From Cephalotrichum gorgonifer (lineage: Eukaryota > Ascomycota > Sordariomycetes > Microascales > Microascaceae): a DNA stretch of 51,059 nt. A model generated the notes under the pieces. It was not told the origin of the DNA. It was given only the letters and a program-made list of their open reading frames with translations, and ran no database searches. Each line of letters opens with the position of its first letter. Positions within the stretch are counted from its first letter, which is position 1. The stretch is from contig ONZQ02000016.1 in NCBI GenBank assembly GCA_900312665.1, forward strand, positions 343,954 through 395,012, read 5' to 3'. Made by a program: the position numbers and the translations under genes. Positions 42,174-51,059 of this stretch are shown here, piece after piece.

Positions 42174-43627
42174 CTATTCCTCGAAAGCAGCGCTGATCTG
42201 GTCCTTGAAATTCTTCTGTGCGGACTTGAAGGCCCAATCAGTCAGGAGCAATGCGTTTTCGGTCTCGAAGATGCCAGCCGTGATCCCGCCATCCTGCAGC
42301 TTCTCAGGCTTCGATGTATCCTTCGCCTGCCATTCCGCGTATTCCCCGTCGTTGGAGCCGTGTGCCACCATGTTCGAGTTCAGCCAGGCCCCCCAGGGTC
42401 CAAACTTGCCGCCGGTGTTAAGAGGCGATGTCGAGTCCTGTTCGCTGATGATGGGGAAAACGAACTCGGACGCCGTGTTGCGGTGATACCACGGTATCCA
42501 GAGCGTCTTCTCGGGAGGGTTCCAGCGCGGCCCGACGGCGGCAAAGTCAACAACAGCGGTGCCCGGCTGTTTACCGAAGGCCGGTGCGGTTAAGATGACG
42601 AAGACGGACGGGTCGGCGTGGTCGAAGTTGAGATTCCCGATGTAGTTGAAGCGTTTGACATCGTACTTGTACGGGTATAAGGTTCCCTGCCAGCCGGCGA
42701 CGCTGAAAGGGGTGGCGCCCTGTGTCGCCGCCCACAGCTTAGTACCAAGACGCGAGATGATGGTCCATTTTCCCGGGCCGTTGTTGGGCACAGCAACCTG
42801 GTCGTCCCCTTGACTCACGAGCTCGCCTTCAAAGTAGGCGGTCGGGATCTCGAAGTCTCGCGCGCTAGCCAGGCCGGTCGAGCCGATGATGCCAAGATCC
42901 GGCAGGCGGAAGTGGCCTTGGTACAGCTCCAACACGTATCCTCTGGCATGCCTTCCCTCCGGGAGGGTCACGCGGTATTTCACACCCCGGGGGATCACGG
43001 CCACTTCGTTCTGCCTCACCAACAAGTTGCCGAATTCCGTCTGGATATCCAGCGCCCCGACCTGTGGGACAATGAGAGCCTCGCCATCCTGGCTCGAGAA
43101 GGCTGTCTGCGGCGGCATGTCTCTGTCCAGGTGGAACAGCCACACGGCCATGCCGACTTTTTCCGTCGCGCTACCGGTGCCACCGAGCAGATGCTGCACG
43201 GTCCAATCTCCCTTCTCGATCTCGAACGTGGGCCACACGTACGAGTTAGGGGTGAGGTGCTTTGGCGGGGACGGATTGGCGGTCTCAAGATGATGCTTAT
43301 ACGGCTCGAACGTCTCATGATCATAGGACGGGCGGGCGCGGTAAAGGTACGTCCACAAGTTGTTGCTTCGCGGCTGGGCCGTCAAAGCGGTCCCGGATAT
43401 CTTCTCCGTGCGAAGTCCGAAAGGAGGGTGTTGGGGGTGGTTGTTTACCAGCGGAATAGATCCCGGAAAGGCTTCGGACCTGGACTAATAGGTGAGTCTC
43501 CATGTCTCTACCAGAGGAAGAGGTTAGGGCTGGGGTTGGGGGGGCCTAACTGATGGAGGTTTCCCAGTCCGTTGAGATATGTGTACTTCTCCTTGAGAGA
43601 AAAGTACGTGATGTATGGCAGAGACAT
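42174..43627 (-). CDS. homogentisate 1,2-dioxygenase-like protein (divergent paralogue)
   Basis: Two exons, complement(42174..43479, 43551..43627), encode 460 residues, near the usual 440-450 of the family. The first exon (MSLPYITYFSLKEKYTYLNG) joins HQSEAFPGSIP through a 71-nt intron, matching the start of homogentisate dioxygenase. Recognisable pieces are GTALTAQPRSNNLWTYLYR, GDWTVQHLLGG, NLNFDHADPSVFVILTAP and IPWYHRNTASEF. The iron ligands appear kept: H358 and E364 (H-x5-E) and H399 in VAHGSND. Around and after them the sequence departs from the standard enzyme (PIISEQDSTSPLN instead of the usual GLI/GYEAK-type region), so I regard it as a paralogue acting on homogentisate or another dihydroxylated aromatic acid, not proven to be the tyrosine-pathway enzyme. 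It is divergent from the CocE-type hydrolase gene. Confidence 0.85.
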
Positions 43628-44261
43628 CCTGACGGGTTGGGAGGTCAATACAATTTGTTGGGTTGTTTGGGATTTTGGCGATCACTGTGTCTGGGAATGG
43701 AAGGCTAATGTCGATGTGCATGGGAACTACTGATTCCTCCTCCGTGTTAAAATCTCAGGCCTTTTATACGCGGCCATCGCCTTTGAGAAGACACAAGACA
43801 ACGAGGTCCACTAAGAGGGGGAGCGATACACCACCTTACGATGGACGGACGACAATGTCAGGGGCGGCGGCATGACTCGTCAAACGCGGGGAGATGCGTG
43901 TCGGGGGCGGCCGCGCAGGATTGAACGGCGGGGGAATATGCCCGTTGCTATGGCGGTGTAATTATCTCCGCATTGCGGACGGTAAACGGGACATGCCCTC
44001 TCCCCGTCCGCCCGGCCTCCGGGGGCCGAGAATGAGGTACGGACATAGAAAAGTTCCAAAGACCCAGGCTATATATTCCTCCGGAGCTTTTCGCGGGACA
44101 CGTTCCTTTTCTCTCTTCTCCATCTCTCTCCTTCCTTGCCTCTCTCCTATTCTCAGACACGACACGCACGCCCAAAATTTGCCGCCCTAATAGCACACCA
44201 GTGCTCTACTTTGAGTTACTCGAATATACCTCATCAGGCCAGTGTTCCAGGCGTGAGAGTT
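43628..44261. promoter_or_regulatory. divergent promoter of dioxygenase-like and CocE-type genes
   Basis: Contains GAATATGCCCG at 43934-43944 (reverse complement of the 11-mer in the 40.3-kb promoter), GGCGGTGTAATTAT at 43952-43965, and a TATATATT box at 44070-44077 about 190 bases before the CocE start. CT-rich leader at 44100-44150. Confidence 0.5.
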
Positions 44262-46418
44262 ATGAGCGGGCCGGCATCGTCGTCTTCGAGGCTGCTGACT
44301 GGCCGGTTCCTCGATGGACCTCTCGTGGGCCTGGACTATCGAACACCATCCCATGAGGGCGTCACCGACGGGGAAGGCCGGTTCCTATACAGGGAAGAGG
44401 AAGTGGTGACCTTTTCCATCGGAAGTCTAACCATCGGATCTGCGGCGGGAAAATCTTCGCTGACGCTGGCCCACCTCGTCGACAGCGAAGACAAAGCGCG
44501 GGAAGCGACTCCGGACGTCACACGTCCGGACACGGTCAATCGGGCACGTTTCATCCAGAGCCTCGGGCGGGAGACAGACCTCCGGAGTGGTGTGTCGATC
44601 GACAGCCGAATACGCGAGGCCGTGAACGCAAACGCGGACAAGATCTTGTTCGCGTCAGACGCCAGCTCGTTCGAGCATGCAGCTTCGACCGTCTTCGACA
44701 AGCTCGGCCACCGCTTGCGAGGAGCCGCAGAGGCGCGAAATGGAGTGCGACGCGCGCTTCAGGGCATCAAGGCGCTGCGCGATGTTCGCATCCCCTTCCG
44801 CGACGGCAGCTACGCGGAGGCGGATATCTTCCACCCCCTCGACGCCGGATCCGAAGGCAAAACGTATCCGGTCCTGCTGAGGCTGAGCGTCTACGGCAGA
44901 GCTTTCACGATCGGGTCCAGGCTCACTCAAGCCGACTATGACGCGAGCGAAGAGCGGGAAGCCGCCTGGTACGAGAAGGGTCGAGACGACATCAATTTCT
45001 ACTTCCGCTTCTCCGAGACCGCGGTCAGCGCGAACGCCGGGGACTGGGTCCCACGAGGCTACGTCGTGGTGCGGGTGGACGGCCGTGGCGTGGGCCGCAC
45101 CCCCGGCAAACTGGATCCTTTCTCCAAGCAGGAGGCCCTTGACTTCTACGACGCCATCCAGTGGGCGGCCGTCCAGCCCTGGAGCAACGGCAACGTCGGC
45201 CTCTACGGCGGCTCCTACAACGCGACGATCCAGTGGAACGTTGCCGCCCTAGGCCCGCCGGCTCTCAAGGCCATCGCCCCTCTAGCCTCCGATGCCGACG
45301 GCTACCGAGATCTGGCCTACCCCGGCGGCATCTTGCTCGGGAAATACCGCCAATGGTGGTACACCGACACGGTGGGAAAGGCTAGGAATCCCGACTCCGA
45401 GGCCGTGGATTTCGCAGACGGCCTCCGCGACCATCCGTGGGATGACGAGTACTACCGCGGCGAAGGAATCCTGTCCGCCGACTTCTCCAAGATCACGGTA
45501 CCGGTGCTCACAAGCGTCAGCCAGACCTCGTGGATCCACGCCCGCGCCGGCTTCGAGGCCTTCGCGCAGCTGCCTTCGCCTTCTAAGCAGCTCCTGGTCT
45601 GGGACGCCGCCTACACCTCCTTCATGTACGAGGACTGCCGCGAAGATGTGGAACTTTTCTTCGACAGGCACCTGAAGGGGACGGAGCCCACCAGCGAGCC
45701 ACCAGCGGTTCGCATCGTGCAGCGCACCGGTGACGGGCGGTTCGAGTGGCGAGACGCAACAACGTGGCCCGTCCCAGGCACCGACTACCGCGAACTCTTT
45801 CTAGCTGCCGGCGATGGCGGGAGCACTGGGGGGGTTGTTCCTCGCCCGCCAGAGGCCGCTGGGGTCGCTGAGTACTCCGCCGATGTGCCGGACCTGTCCA
45901 AGGACTCCCCAATGGCCGTGTTCGAGTCGGCCCCTCTGCCAGAGGAGCTCGAATTGACGGGTCATTTCCGGGCGACCCTGTGGGTGTCGTCCTCGGCGTC
46001 CGATGCCGATGTGTACGTCGCGCTCCGCGTCATGGACGGAGACCGGGAGGTCTTGTATCGGACCCGCGAGACTGGATCTCTTGCCCCCCTGACCTGGGGC
46101 TGCCTCAAAGTCTCACACCGAGCCGTTGACCCCAATCTCAGCACGCCTGAACGCCCCTGGCGCACGCACCGACGCGAAGACGCTCAGCCTCTGATCCCGG
46201 GCGAGGTAGTGAGGGTGGAAGTCGAGCTGATGCCGGCTACAGGACGTATCCCAGCGGGGCGTCGGCTTCGCGTCGAGATCTCGCCCACGGAGGGTCGCGG
46301 ACGCATCCCTGGGTGGGAGCGCAGTTACGACGAATCCTACCATCGTGGTGCTCTAAACCGTATTCACACCGGCGGAGTATGGCCCAGCTCCGTCACCATC
46401 CCCGTGGTTCCTCGTTAG
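44262..46418 (+). CDS. CocE/NonD-family alpha/beta hydrolase with bacterial-type N-terminal domain
   Basis: Single exon, 718 residues, from the ATG at 44262 (MSGPASSSS); the frame is open further up but without an ATG. Residues about 180-470 form the Xaa-Pro-peptidase/CocE hydrolase core, with nucleophile S318 in GLYGGSYN; a C-terminal jelly-roll follows (HFRATLWVSSSASDADVYV, RLRVEISPTE). Expected activity is ester or amide hydrolysis. Two family positions look changed: the Asp region reads TSVSQTSWIHARAG and the His region reads VWDAAYTSFMYED, so the acid and base of the triad are not where I expect them. Residues 10-130 (GLDYRTPSHEGVTDGEGRF, VTFSIGSLTIG, ARFIQSL) resemble a domain of secreted bacterial proteins. 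No intron is present, unlike most neighbours. Bacterial origin by transfer is inferred. Confidence 0.8.
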   Translation: MSGPASSSSRLLTGRFLDGPLVGLDYRTPSHEGVTDGEGRFLYREEEVVTFSIGSLTIGSAAGKSSLTLAHLVDSEDKAREATPDVTRPDTVNRARFIQSLGRETDLRSGVSIDSRIREAVNANADKILFASDASSFEHAASTVFDKLGHRLRGAAEARNGVRRALQGIKALRDVRIPFRDGSYAEADIFHPLDAGSEGKTYPVLLRLSVYGRAFTIGSRLTQADYDASEEREAAWYEKGRDDINFYFRFSETAVSANAGDWVPRGYVVVRVDGRGVGRTPGKLDPFSKQEALDFYDAIQWAAVQPWSNGNVGLYGGSYNATIQWNVAALGPPALKAIAPLASDADGYRDLAYPGGILLGKYRQWWYTDTVGKARNPDSEAVDFADGLRDHPWDDEYYRGEGILSADFSKITVPVLTSVSQTSWIHARAGFEAFAQLPSPSKQLLVWDAAYTSFMYEDCREDVELFFDRHLKGTEPTSEPPAVRIVQRTGDGRFEWRDATTWPVPGTDYRELFLAAGDGGSTGGVVPRPPEAAGVAEYSADVPDLSKDSPMAVFESAPLPEELELTGHFRATLWVSSSASDADVYVALRVMDGDREVLYRTRETGSLAPLTWGCLKVSHRAVDPNLSTPERPWRTHRREDAQPLIPGEVVRVEVELMPATGRIPAGRRLRVEISPTEGRGRIPGWERSYDESYHRGALNRIHTGGVWPSSVTIPVVPR

Positions 46419-47529
46419 CGCAACCGGGACGGGAGCCTGTGCCCTTTGCGTCATACCTGTCATCTTTGGCGCCTGTTGAGGTAGGCGTCTAGTTGCATTT
46501 CAGCAGTAGTTGACGGGATGACATCTTGTCATTGTGTATAATTTTACCCGTCTTACACGAAGGTCTGCTGGATGACGATGACACAATGGAAGGGCGAGAT
46601 ATAATTTCTACTGCTGTACTCCGTATAGTTTGCAACTCTCCAGTTGATAGGTGAATGGCTTAACAATAAACTCGCATTCGACACTTTTTTGTACTGCTGG
46701 CGGTCGAGGAAGATTTAGTAACCACCCTCCACCTCACCGGAGAGTTGGGTTGTACTTTTATAAGACCTTGGGTGGGAGAAGAGTATAAAGTCATTCACAT
46801 CTTCATCAACCCTCCCCCGGCCAATTCCACAGTAAAACTACATGCAGCCGCTGGCTGCTGAGGGTTGGGAGCCAATCCCCCAGCCACTCCAATACACTGG
46901 TGGCCCGAGTCAGTTCTCTATTGCGCTCCTCCTTCTCTTCCACTCTTACATATGAGCACTCTTATGTTTCAACTTTCGACTCGCTATACACAGCCGCTGG
47001 TGTAATTCCGTCTCGAGATACGCCGCCACCACCACACTGTAAACTTTATCTCCGCTGTTGAGGACAGGCCGCCATGGGCCGCACTGTAGACATCACCTCG
47101 AGAGACGAGGATAGGCCGCCTCTGCCCCCCCACAAGCACACCCGTCTCCGGCAAGTTATGCCGCTTCTTTTGCGGTTGGGGTCTACTGTGCGGCAGGGCA
47201 CGGTATTCGATCATCGGGACAGAAGATAATCCACCCGCCAGGAATCTTCCCGCCGCCGTTTAGGCTGTCTAATCTGACCGCTGATAGGGCGTCGGCTGTA
47301 ATGAACCTAGTTCAACTTGACATCTCAGAGTTACATTCGCTGATCCTCGTATGTGCTATATAAAGAGGTCCACCGCCCTCTTACACATGCCTTGGAAAGC
47401 CCACAGCCAACCAACCCTCCGATGCTGAGTTAACAAGATCGACACTACCCCGCATAATAAAACCTCAGATCTTTTTTCTCTTTCTCTACAAAACCCATCG
47501 TCTCCGATATCGTCACTGACCGCCTTGAA
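46419..47529. other. intergenic, promoter of NmrA-like gene
   Basis: No gene seen. It contains GCCGCTGGTGTAATT near 46993-47007, loosely like the CGGYGTAAT elements of the divergent promoters, and a TATATAAAG box at 47357-47365. Confidence 0.4.
47357..47365 (+). promoter_or_regulatory. TATA box of NmrA-like gene
   Basis: TATATAAAG, 165 bases before the start codon at 47530. Confidence 0.45.
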
Positions 47530-48483
47530 ATGTCTCTCGTCGTCGTCACAGGTGCCACTGGTATCCAGGGCGGTTCCGTGGCTCGGACACTGGCAAAGGA
47601 CCCGACTTGGAAGGTTAGGGGCTTGACGCGGAATCCGGACGGCGACAAGGCCAAGGAGCTGAAGGATCTGGGCATTGACGTTGTCGCTGCGGATCTTGAC
47701 GATGCTACAACTCTCCCGGCAGCGTTCAAAGGCGCTGTCGCCATCTTTGCCACGACAAACTTTTGGGAAATCGCGCCGAAGCATGGCATTGAAGCCGCAG
47801 AGAAGGGGGAGTTCCAGCAGTTCGTCAACATTGCGCACGCCGCCTCCGACGTCTCGTCGCTCAAACACTTGGTCCTGAGCACCATGCCTCACTGCGACGC
47901 AATCTCCGGGGGTGAGCTGCCGTGCCCGCATTGGGACGCCAAGGCGAAGGGCACCGAGTACGTCAAGACGAAGCTGCCGAAGCTGGCGGCGAAGACTACA
48001 TATGTCTGGCTTGGCTGGTACGTCGACAACCTGGCCAGCTCGCCCCTGATGCAGCCTCAGCCGTATCTTGGCAAATACATCCTCGCCCAGCCCTCGAAGC
48101 CGGACGGTATCGTCCCCGTTGCTGGCCTCGTGTCGACAAACACAGGAGTGGTCGTGCAGGCCGTCCTAGCTCAGCCGGACAAGACGTATGGAAAATATGT
48201 CCCGATCCTTACCGATCTTATTCCGTGGACCAAGGTGGTGGATGGGTGGAATAGGATCACTGGAAAGACGGCAGTCTACGCGGAGTTGGCTGATCCGCAG
48301 GTGGAGACGCTTTTTGGCGAGATGGGCATCGAAATAGCTCGTCAATTCCGGTTCAGTGAGAAATACCCTGATTGGTATAGTTATCACCCTCAGGATACTG
48401 TCAGTATTCAGGAATTAGGCATCTCGGACAAAGTCGTTGACTTCAACGCGGGGTTGGAGCTGCTTAAGTCGAAACTTGCGTAA
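47530..48483 (+). CDS. NmrA-like NAD(P)-binding protein
   Basis: Single exon, 317 residues. It starts MSLVVVTGATGIQGGSV, with the Rossmann motif GATGxxG at residues 8-14, then DLDDATTLPAAFKGA, and a later HWDAKAKGTEYVK stretch, the pattern of the NmrA/HSCARG branch of atypical short-chain dehydrogenases. The Tyr-x3-Lys catalytic pair of true dehydrogenases is not in standard form. Such proteins either sense NADP/NAD redox state and bind transcription factors (as NmrA does with AreA in nitrogen regulation) or act as isoflavone-reductase-like enzymes. No transmembrane part. It lies between the CocE-type hydrolase and the Zn2Cys6 regulator, same strand, so a role in the same pathway is possible but only inferred. 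Confidence 0.9.
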   Translation: MSLVVVTGATGIQGGSVARTLAKDPTWKVRGLTRNPDGDKAKELKDLGIDVVAADLDDATTLPAAFKGAVAIFATTNFWEIAPKHGIEAAEKGEFQQFVNIAHAASDVSSLKHLVLSTMPHCDAISGGELPCPHWDAKAKGTEYVKTKLPKLAAKTTYVWLGWYVDNLASSPLMQPQPYLGKYILAQPSKPDGIVPVAGLVSTNTGVVVQAVLAQPDKTYGKYVPILTDLIPWTKVVDGWNRITGKTAVYAELADPQVETLFGEMGIEIARQFRFSEKYPDWYSYHPQDTVSIQELGISDKVVDFNAGLELLKSKLA

Positions 48484-48852
48484 AAGCTGAGCAGAGTACT
48501 CTTGCCATAGGTCAATGTCAATCATGTAGCAAATTAATTCACACCGAGCTTTTCCGCTGCTGCCAGTCGCGCGGCCTCACCTCACCCTGCAACCCTCCGC
48601 ATTTGGATGGTCTCATTGTATTAGTTAGTTAATATGCAGGCAGGCCCTGGACAGACATGTTTTTGTCATCAATTTGCAGCCCTTACATTGTATCCCCGGA
48701 TTTCGCCCCCTTTGCCCCGCCGTCTCGCGACCGCTTTGTCGGTCCATGTCCACCCGAGACATCCGGCGCCTCTCACCGCAACACTCGGTTTAACGTAGAC
48801 ATCTTTTCTTGCGCTCCCCCCCCCCTTCTTTCCCCCCCCCTTCGCCGTGAAA
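48484..48852. other. promoter region of the Zn2Cys6 gene
   Basis: AT-rich then CT-rich; two C runs at about 48816-48841 directly precede the start codon. No gene seen. Confidence 0.4.
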
Positions 48853-51059
48853 ATGGATTCGCCCCAACAGCCGCCTGTTACCCGCCGCACGAGGATTCGG
48901 GCGTGCGAGAATTGTAACCGGTAATGTCCTCCGCCAGCTATCTTGGCGATGTTCGCTGAATGCCGCTGACCGGTACTCCAGAAGGAAGAAGAAATGTTAG
49001 TCTAGCCGTAACCATGATCGAAACTATTCTAGATTCTGAATTCGAGTGACCGTAGGCAACGGTGGGAAACCCCGGTGTCGCCTATGCGTACGAGTAGGTG
49101 CGGTCTGTACCTACCCTTTATATTCCCGGAAACCCGGCCCCAAAAAGGGCTCGAAGCGGGGAGGGCAACATAATATTTCGGAATCTCGAGGCAGGTTCCC
49201 TTCCGTTCTATTTCGTTAACGTCTTCCTTCCTAACGGACCGCAGATACTCAGCGATCACCGGAATCCGTGGTCACCGCCGCCGCCGCCCACGGCGAGGAT
49301 ATGAACCCGACAGGAGATGACACATGGGCATTACTTGATGCGGCACTCCTAGGTCCGACAACATCTCCGGGGCCATCCCATTCGCAAACCCCAGATGATG
49401 CGTTCCATGCTAGGGCACCCAGTTCCAAACCGGATGAAGGCTACGTGCATCAGGCACCGGAACAAGTACGCCGTGGAATCGGATCCCCGCAGCCTCCTCG
49501 CCAGACATCCGACATAAAACCTGTTCTTCCTCCTCAGAACCTCATAAATCACCTAGTAGATGTGTACTTCGACTTCTTACATCCTCAGATTCGACTCCTG
49601 CACCGACCGACTTTCGTGCCATGGGTTCAGAGCCGCGCGTTCGTGTCGGATCGCGACTCCACCCTCCTCTTAAGTGCTATATTTGCGCTGGCCGCGAGGT
49701 ACTCGGACCAACCTGAGGTGGATCTATTTGATCGATCGCTTTCTAGCGAGACAGAGAACCAGGACGGCAGGAGTGTCACAGAGAAACACGTGTGTATAAA
49801 ACGGTGGGAACGCGGTAAAGGCTTCTTATGCCAAGCGAGGGGGCTCTTCGACGGCGGTATAAATGAGATAGAGAAGCTGGAGCTCGAGTCTAGATGGCTA
49901 CCGAAGCCATCCGTCAGGTTCGTGCAAGCTGCTGCCCTGATCGGCTACGCCGAGATAGGGTTGGCGGCGAGCGGCCGAGCCTATTCTTCGATTTCAACAG
50001 CCGTGCGACTGGCCTACGATTTCGGCCTGGATCGCGTTGATTTCTGCGACACCGGGAGGGCCGAGAACGTCGGCGTCGGCGCGGAGGAGGATCCCACCGC
50101 GGAATTCGTTCGGAAGGAGGAACTCCGGCGCGCCTGGTGGGCTATCTCCGACATGGAGAACTTCATCTGTACGACAAGAGGCAGACCTCGCATGATCGAC
50201 TACGACGACTGCAAGACGAAGCTTCCCTGCGATGATAGAGACTGGTTCGAGGGGCGGGAGAGCCCGTCATATTTCCTGCCTGCGAATCTCTCCGACCTGC
50301 GCGAGTCTCCGGATCTGCCGTCGCATATATCAGCTACGGCGCATCGGATCCTGGCAACGCACCTTATGGCCAAGTTTGTGCCTCTGGCGGCCAACAAGGG
50401 CGATCTAGCTGCGACGGGCGATCTGTTGTTGACTGTGGAGGAGTGTGCCGCTTTCTGGAAGCTCAGCGCTCCGAGAGATGTGAGCCCCGACCCCCGATTC
50501 CGACAGACCGTAGGAGAAGATCAGATCTCGAGCGATGCCTTTCCACGGCGTATACTGATTGAGAGGCAAGTCTATCTCCCTATAGGCGGCATACGTTCTT
50601 TTTTGGTTTATTAACGAGGCGATTTAGCATATTCCTCCTATCAAGCAAGATTCGAACGTTCAAGAACGCGACGCCGTCGACGATCTCCCTTTACTGTCGG
50701 GATATCTCGATCGCGCCCTCAGGCTGGGAACATCCGTCGGGTAGCGGCATGATGATCTCCCCCGAGTGCCAGGCGTTTGCCGAAGCACACCGCGCGTCCG
50801 ATGCCGTGTGCTCCATCATCCGTGACTGGCCCACGCACTCCATAGCGCGCTCGGCCCCCTTTATCGCGGGCGCTCTGTGGGCGCCCGCATGCATCCAGCT
50901 GCTGGTCAAGGCGCTGGCGGGGGCGAACTCGGGGCTCGCGGAGAAGGCGTCGCTGTCGTTGAGGATCCTGACGATGGCCATGGAGCAGTTTGCCCAGTTC
51001 TGGGGGCTCGGCCACTATCTCCTAGGTAAGAGCCTAGCGCCACCTTGAAATTCCTATTT
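48853..51059 (+). CDS. Zn2Cys6 transcription factor (partial, runs off the right end)
   Basis: Exons proposed: 48853..48920, 48982..48995 (14 nt), 49056..49204, 49253..50565, 50628..51025, then a GTAAGA donor and the window end; at least 647 residues. Splicing assembles a canonical binuclear zinc cluster, C18-x2-C21-x6-C28-x6-C35-x2-C38-x6-C45 (CENCNRRKKKC, PRCRLC, VGAVC), followed by a basic linker KPGPKKGSKRG. A fungal transcription-factor middle homology region follows (LLHRPTFVPWVQSRAF, FALAARYSD, LRRAWWAISDMENF). The intron at 49205-49252 is the least certain. The one at 50566-50627 uses a GC donor (AG|GCAAGT), has a TTAAC branch site and is the only junction I found that keeps both frames (FKNATPSTISLYC follows). 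It is the nearest regulator to the catabolic-looking genes upstream and a candidate controller. Confidence 0.85.

Noticed and set aside
1..51059. CRISPR arrays, rRNA genes, intact transposase genes
   Set aside because: None seen on either strand; repeats found are short, few and degenerate.

Overview
The window looks like nuclear DNA of a filamentous ascomycete (Pezizomycotina, most likely Sordariomycetes). The basis is short introns of about 45-150 nt with GT...CTAAC...AG signals, GC-rich coding blocks between AT-richer spacers, and family content: a Ste7/MEK-2-type MAPKK opening with an MKRKNVKGLALTP docking motif, a SesB-NACHT NLR, Zn2Cys6 and NmrA regulators. One 200-N assembly gap lies at 13529-13728.

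Layout. 1-4.7 kb is gene-poor and holds a hypothetical ORF and a small DUF7727-like membrane protein gene with one intron. 4.7-5.5 kb encodes a secreted cysteine-rich protein. 6.7-15.6 kb is conserved housekeeping DNA: SPT6, a HAD hydrolase and the MAPKK (minus strand). 18.4-21.3 kb is a repeat-less NLR (SesB-like hydrolase plus NACHT). 22.5-26.0 kb is a large FUSC/ArAE_2 (BRE4-like) membrane protein. 26-39 kb is an accessory island with degenerate dispersed repeats, a hypothetical gene and its deleted relic, a remarkable 1433-aa double GH32 protein, and a broken amidohydrolase gene. 39-51 kb carries an ABM-domain protein and a flavin-reductase-like protein (divergent pair), a homogentisate-dioxygenase-like protein and a CocE/NonD hydrolase (divergent pair), an NmrA-like protein and a Zn2Cys6 regulator that runs off the right end.

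How the genes may work together. The double GH32 protein joins an exo-inulinase-type domain, interrupted inside its propeller by two tandem beta-sandwich-like modules, to an endo-inulinase (INU2-type) domain; it looks like a one-chain fructan-degrading machine. The genes at 39-51 kb could form an uncharacterised aromatic-catabolism or specialised-metabolism cluster: the two divergent promoters share an 11-bp element and a GGCGGYGTAAT-type element, and a Zn2Cys6 regulator sits at the edge. Several gene copies are decayed (a second DUF7727 copy, a partial copy of the 27-kb gene, an amidohydrolase with a stop and a frameshift), which suggests duplication followed by mutational decay, possibly RIP. 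All functional statements come from reading sequence motifs; no database search was run.
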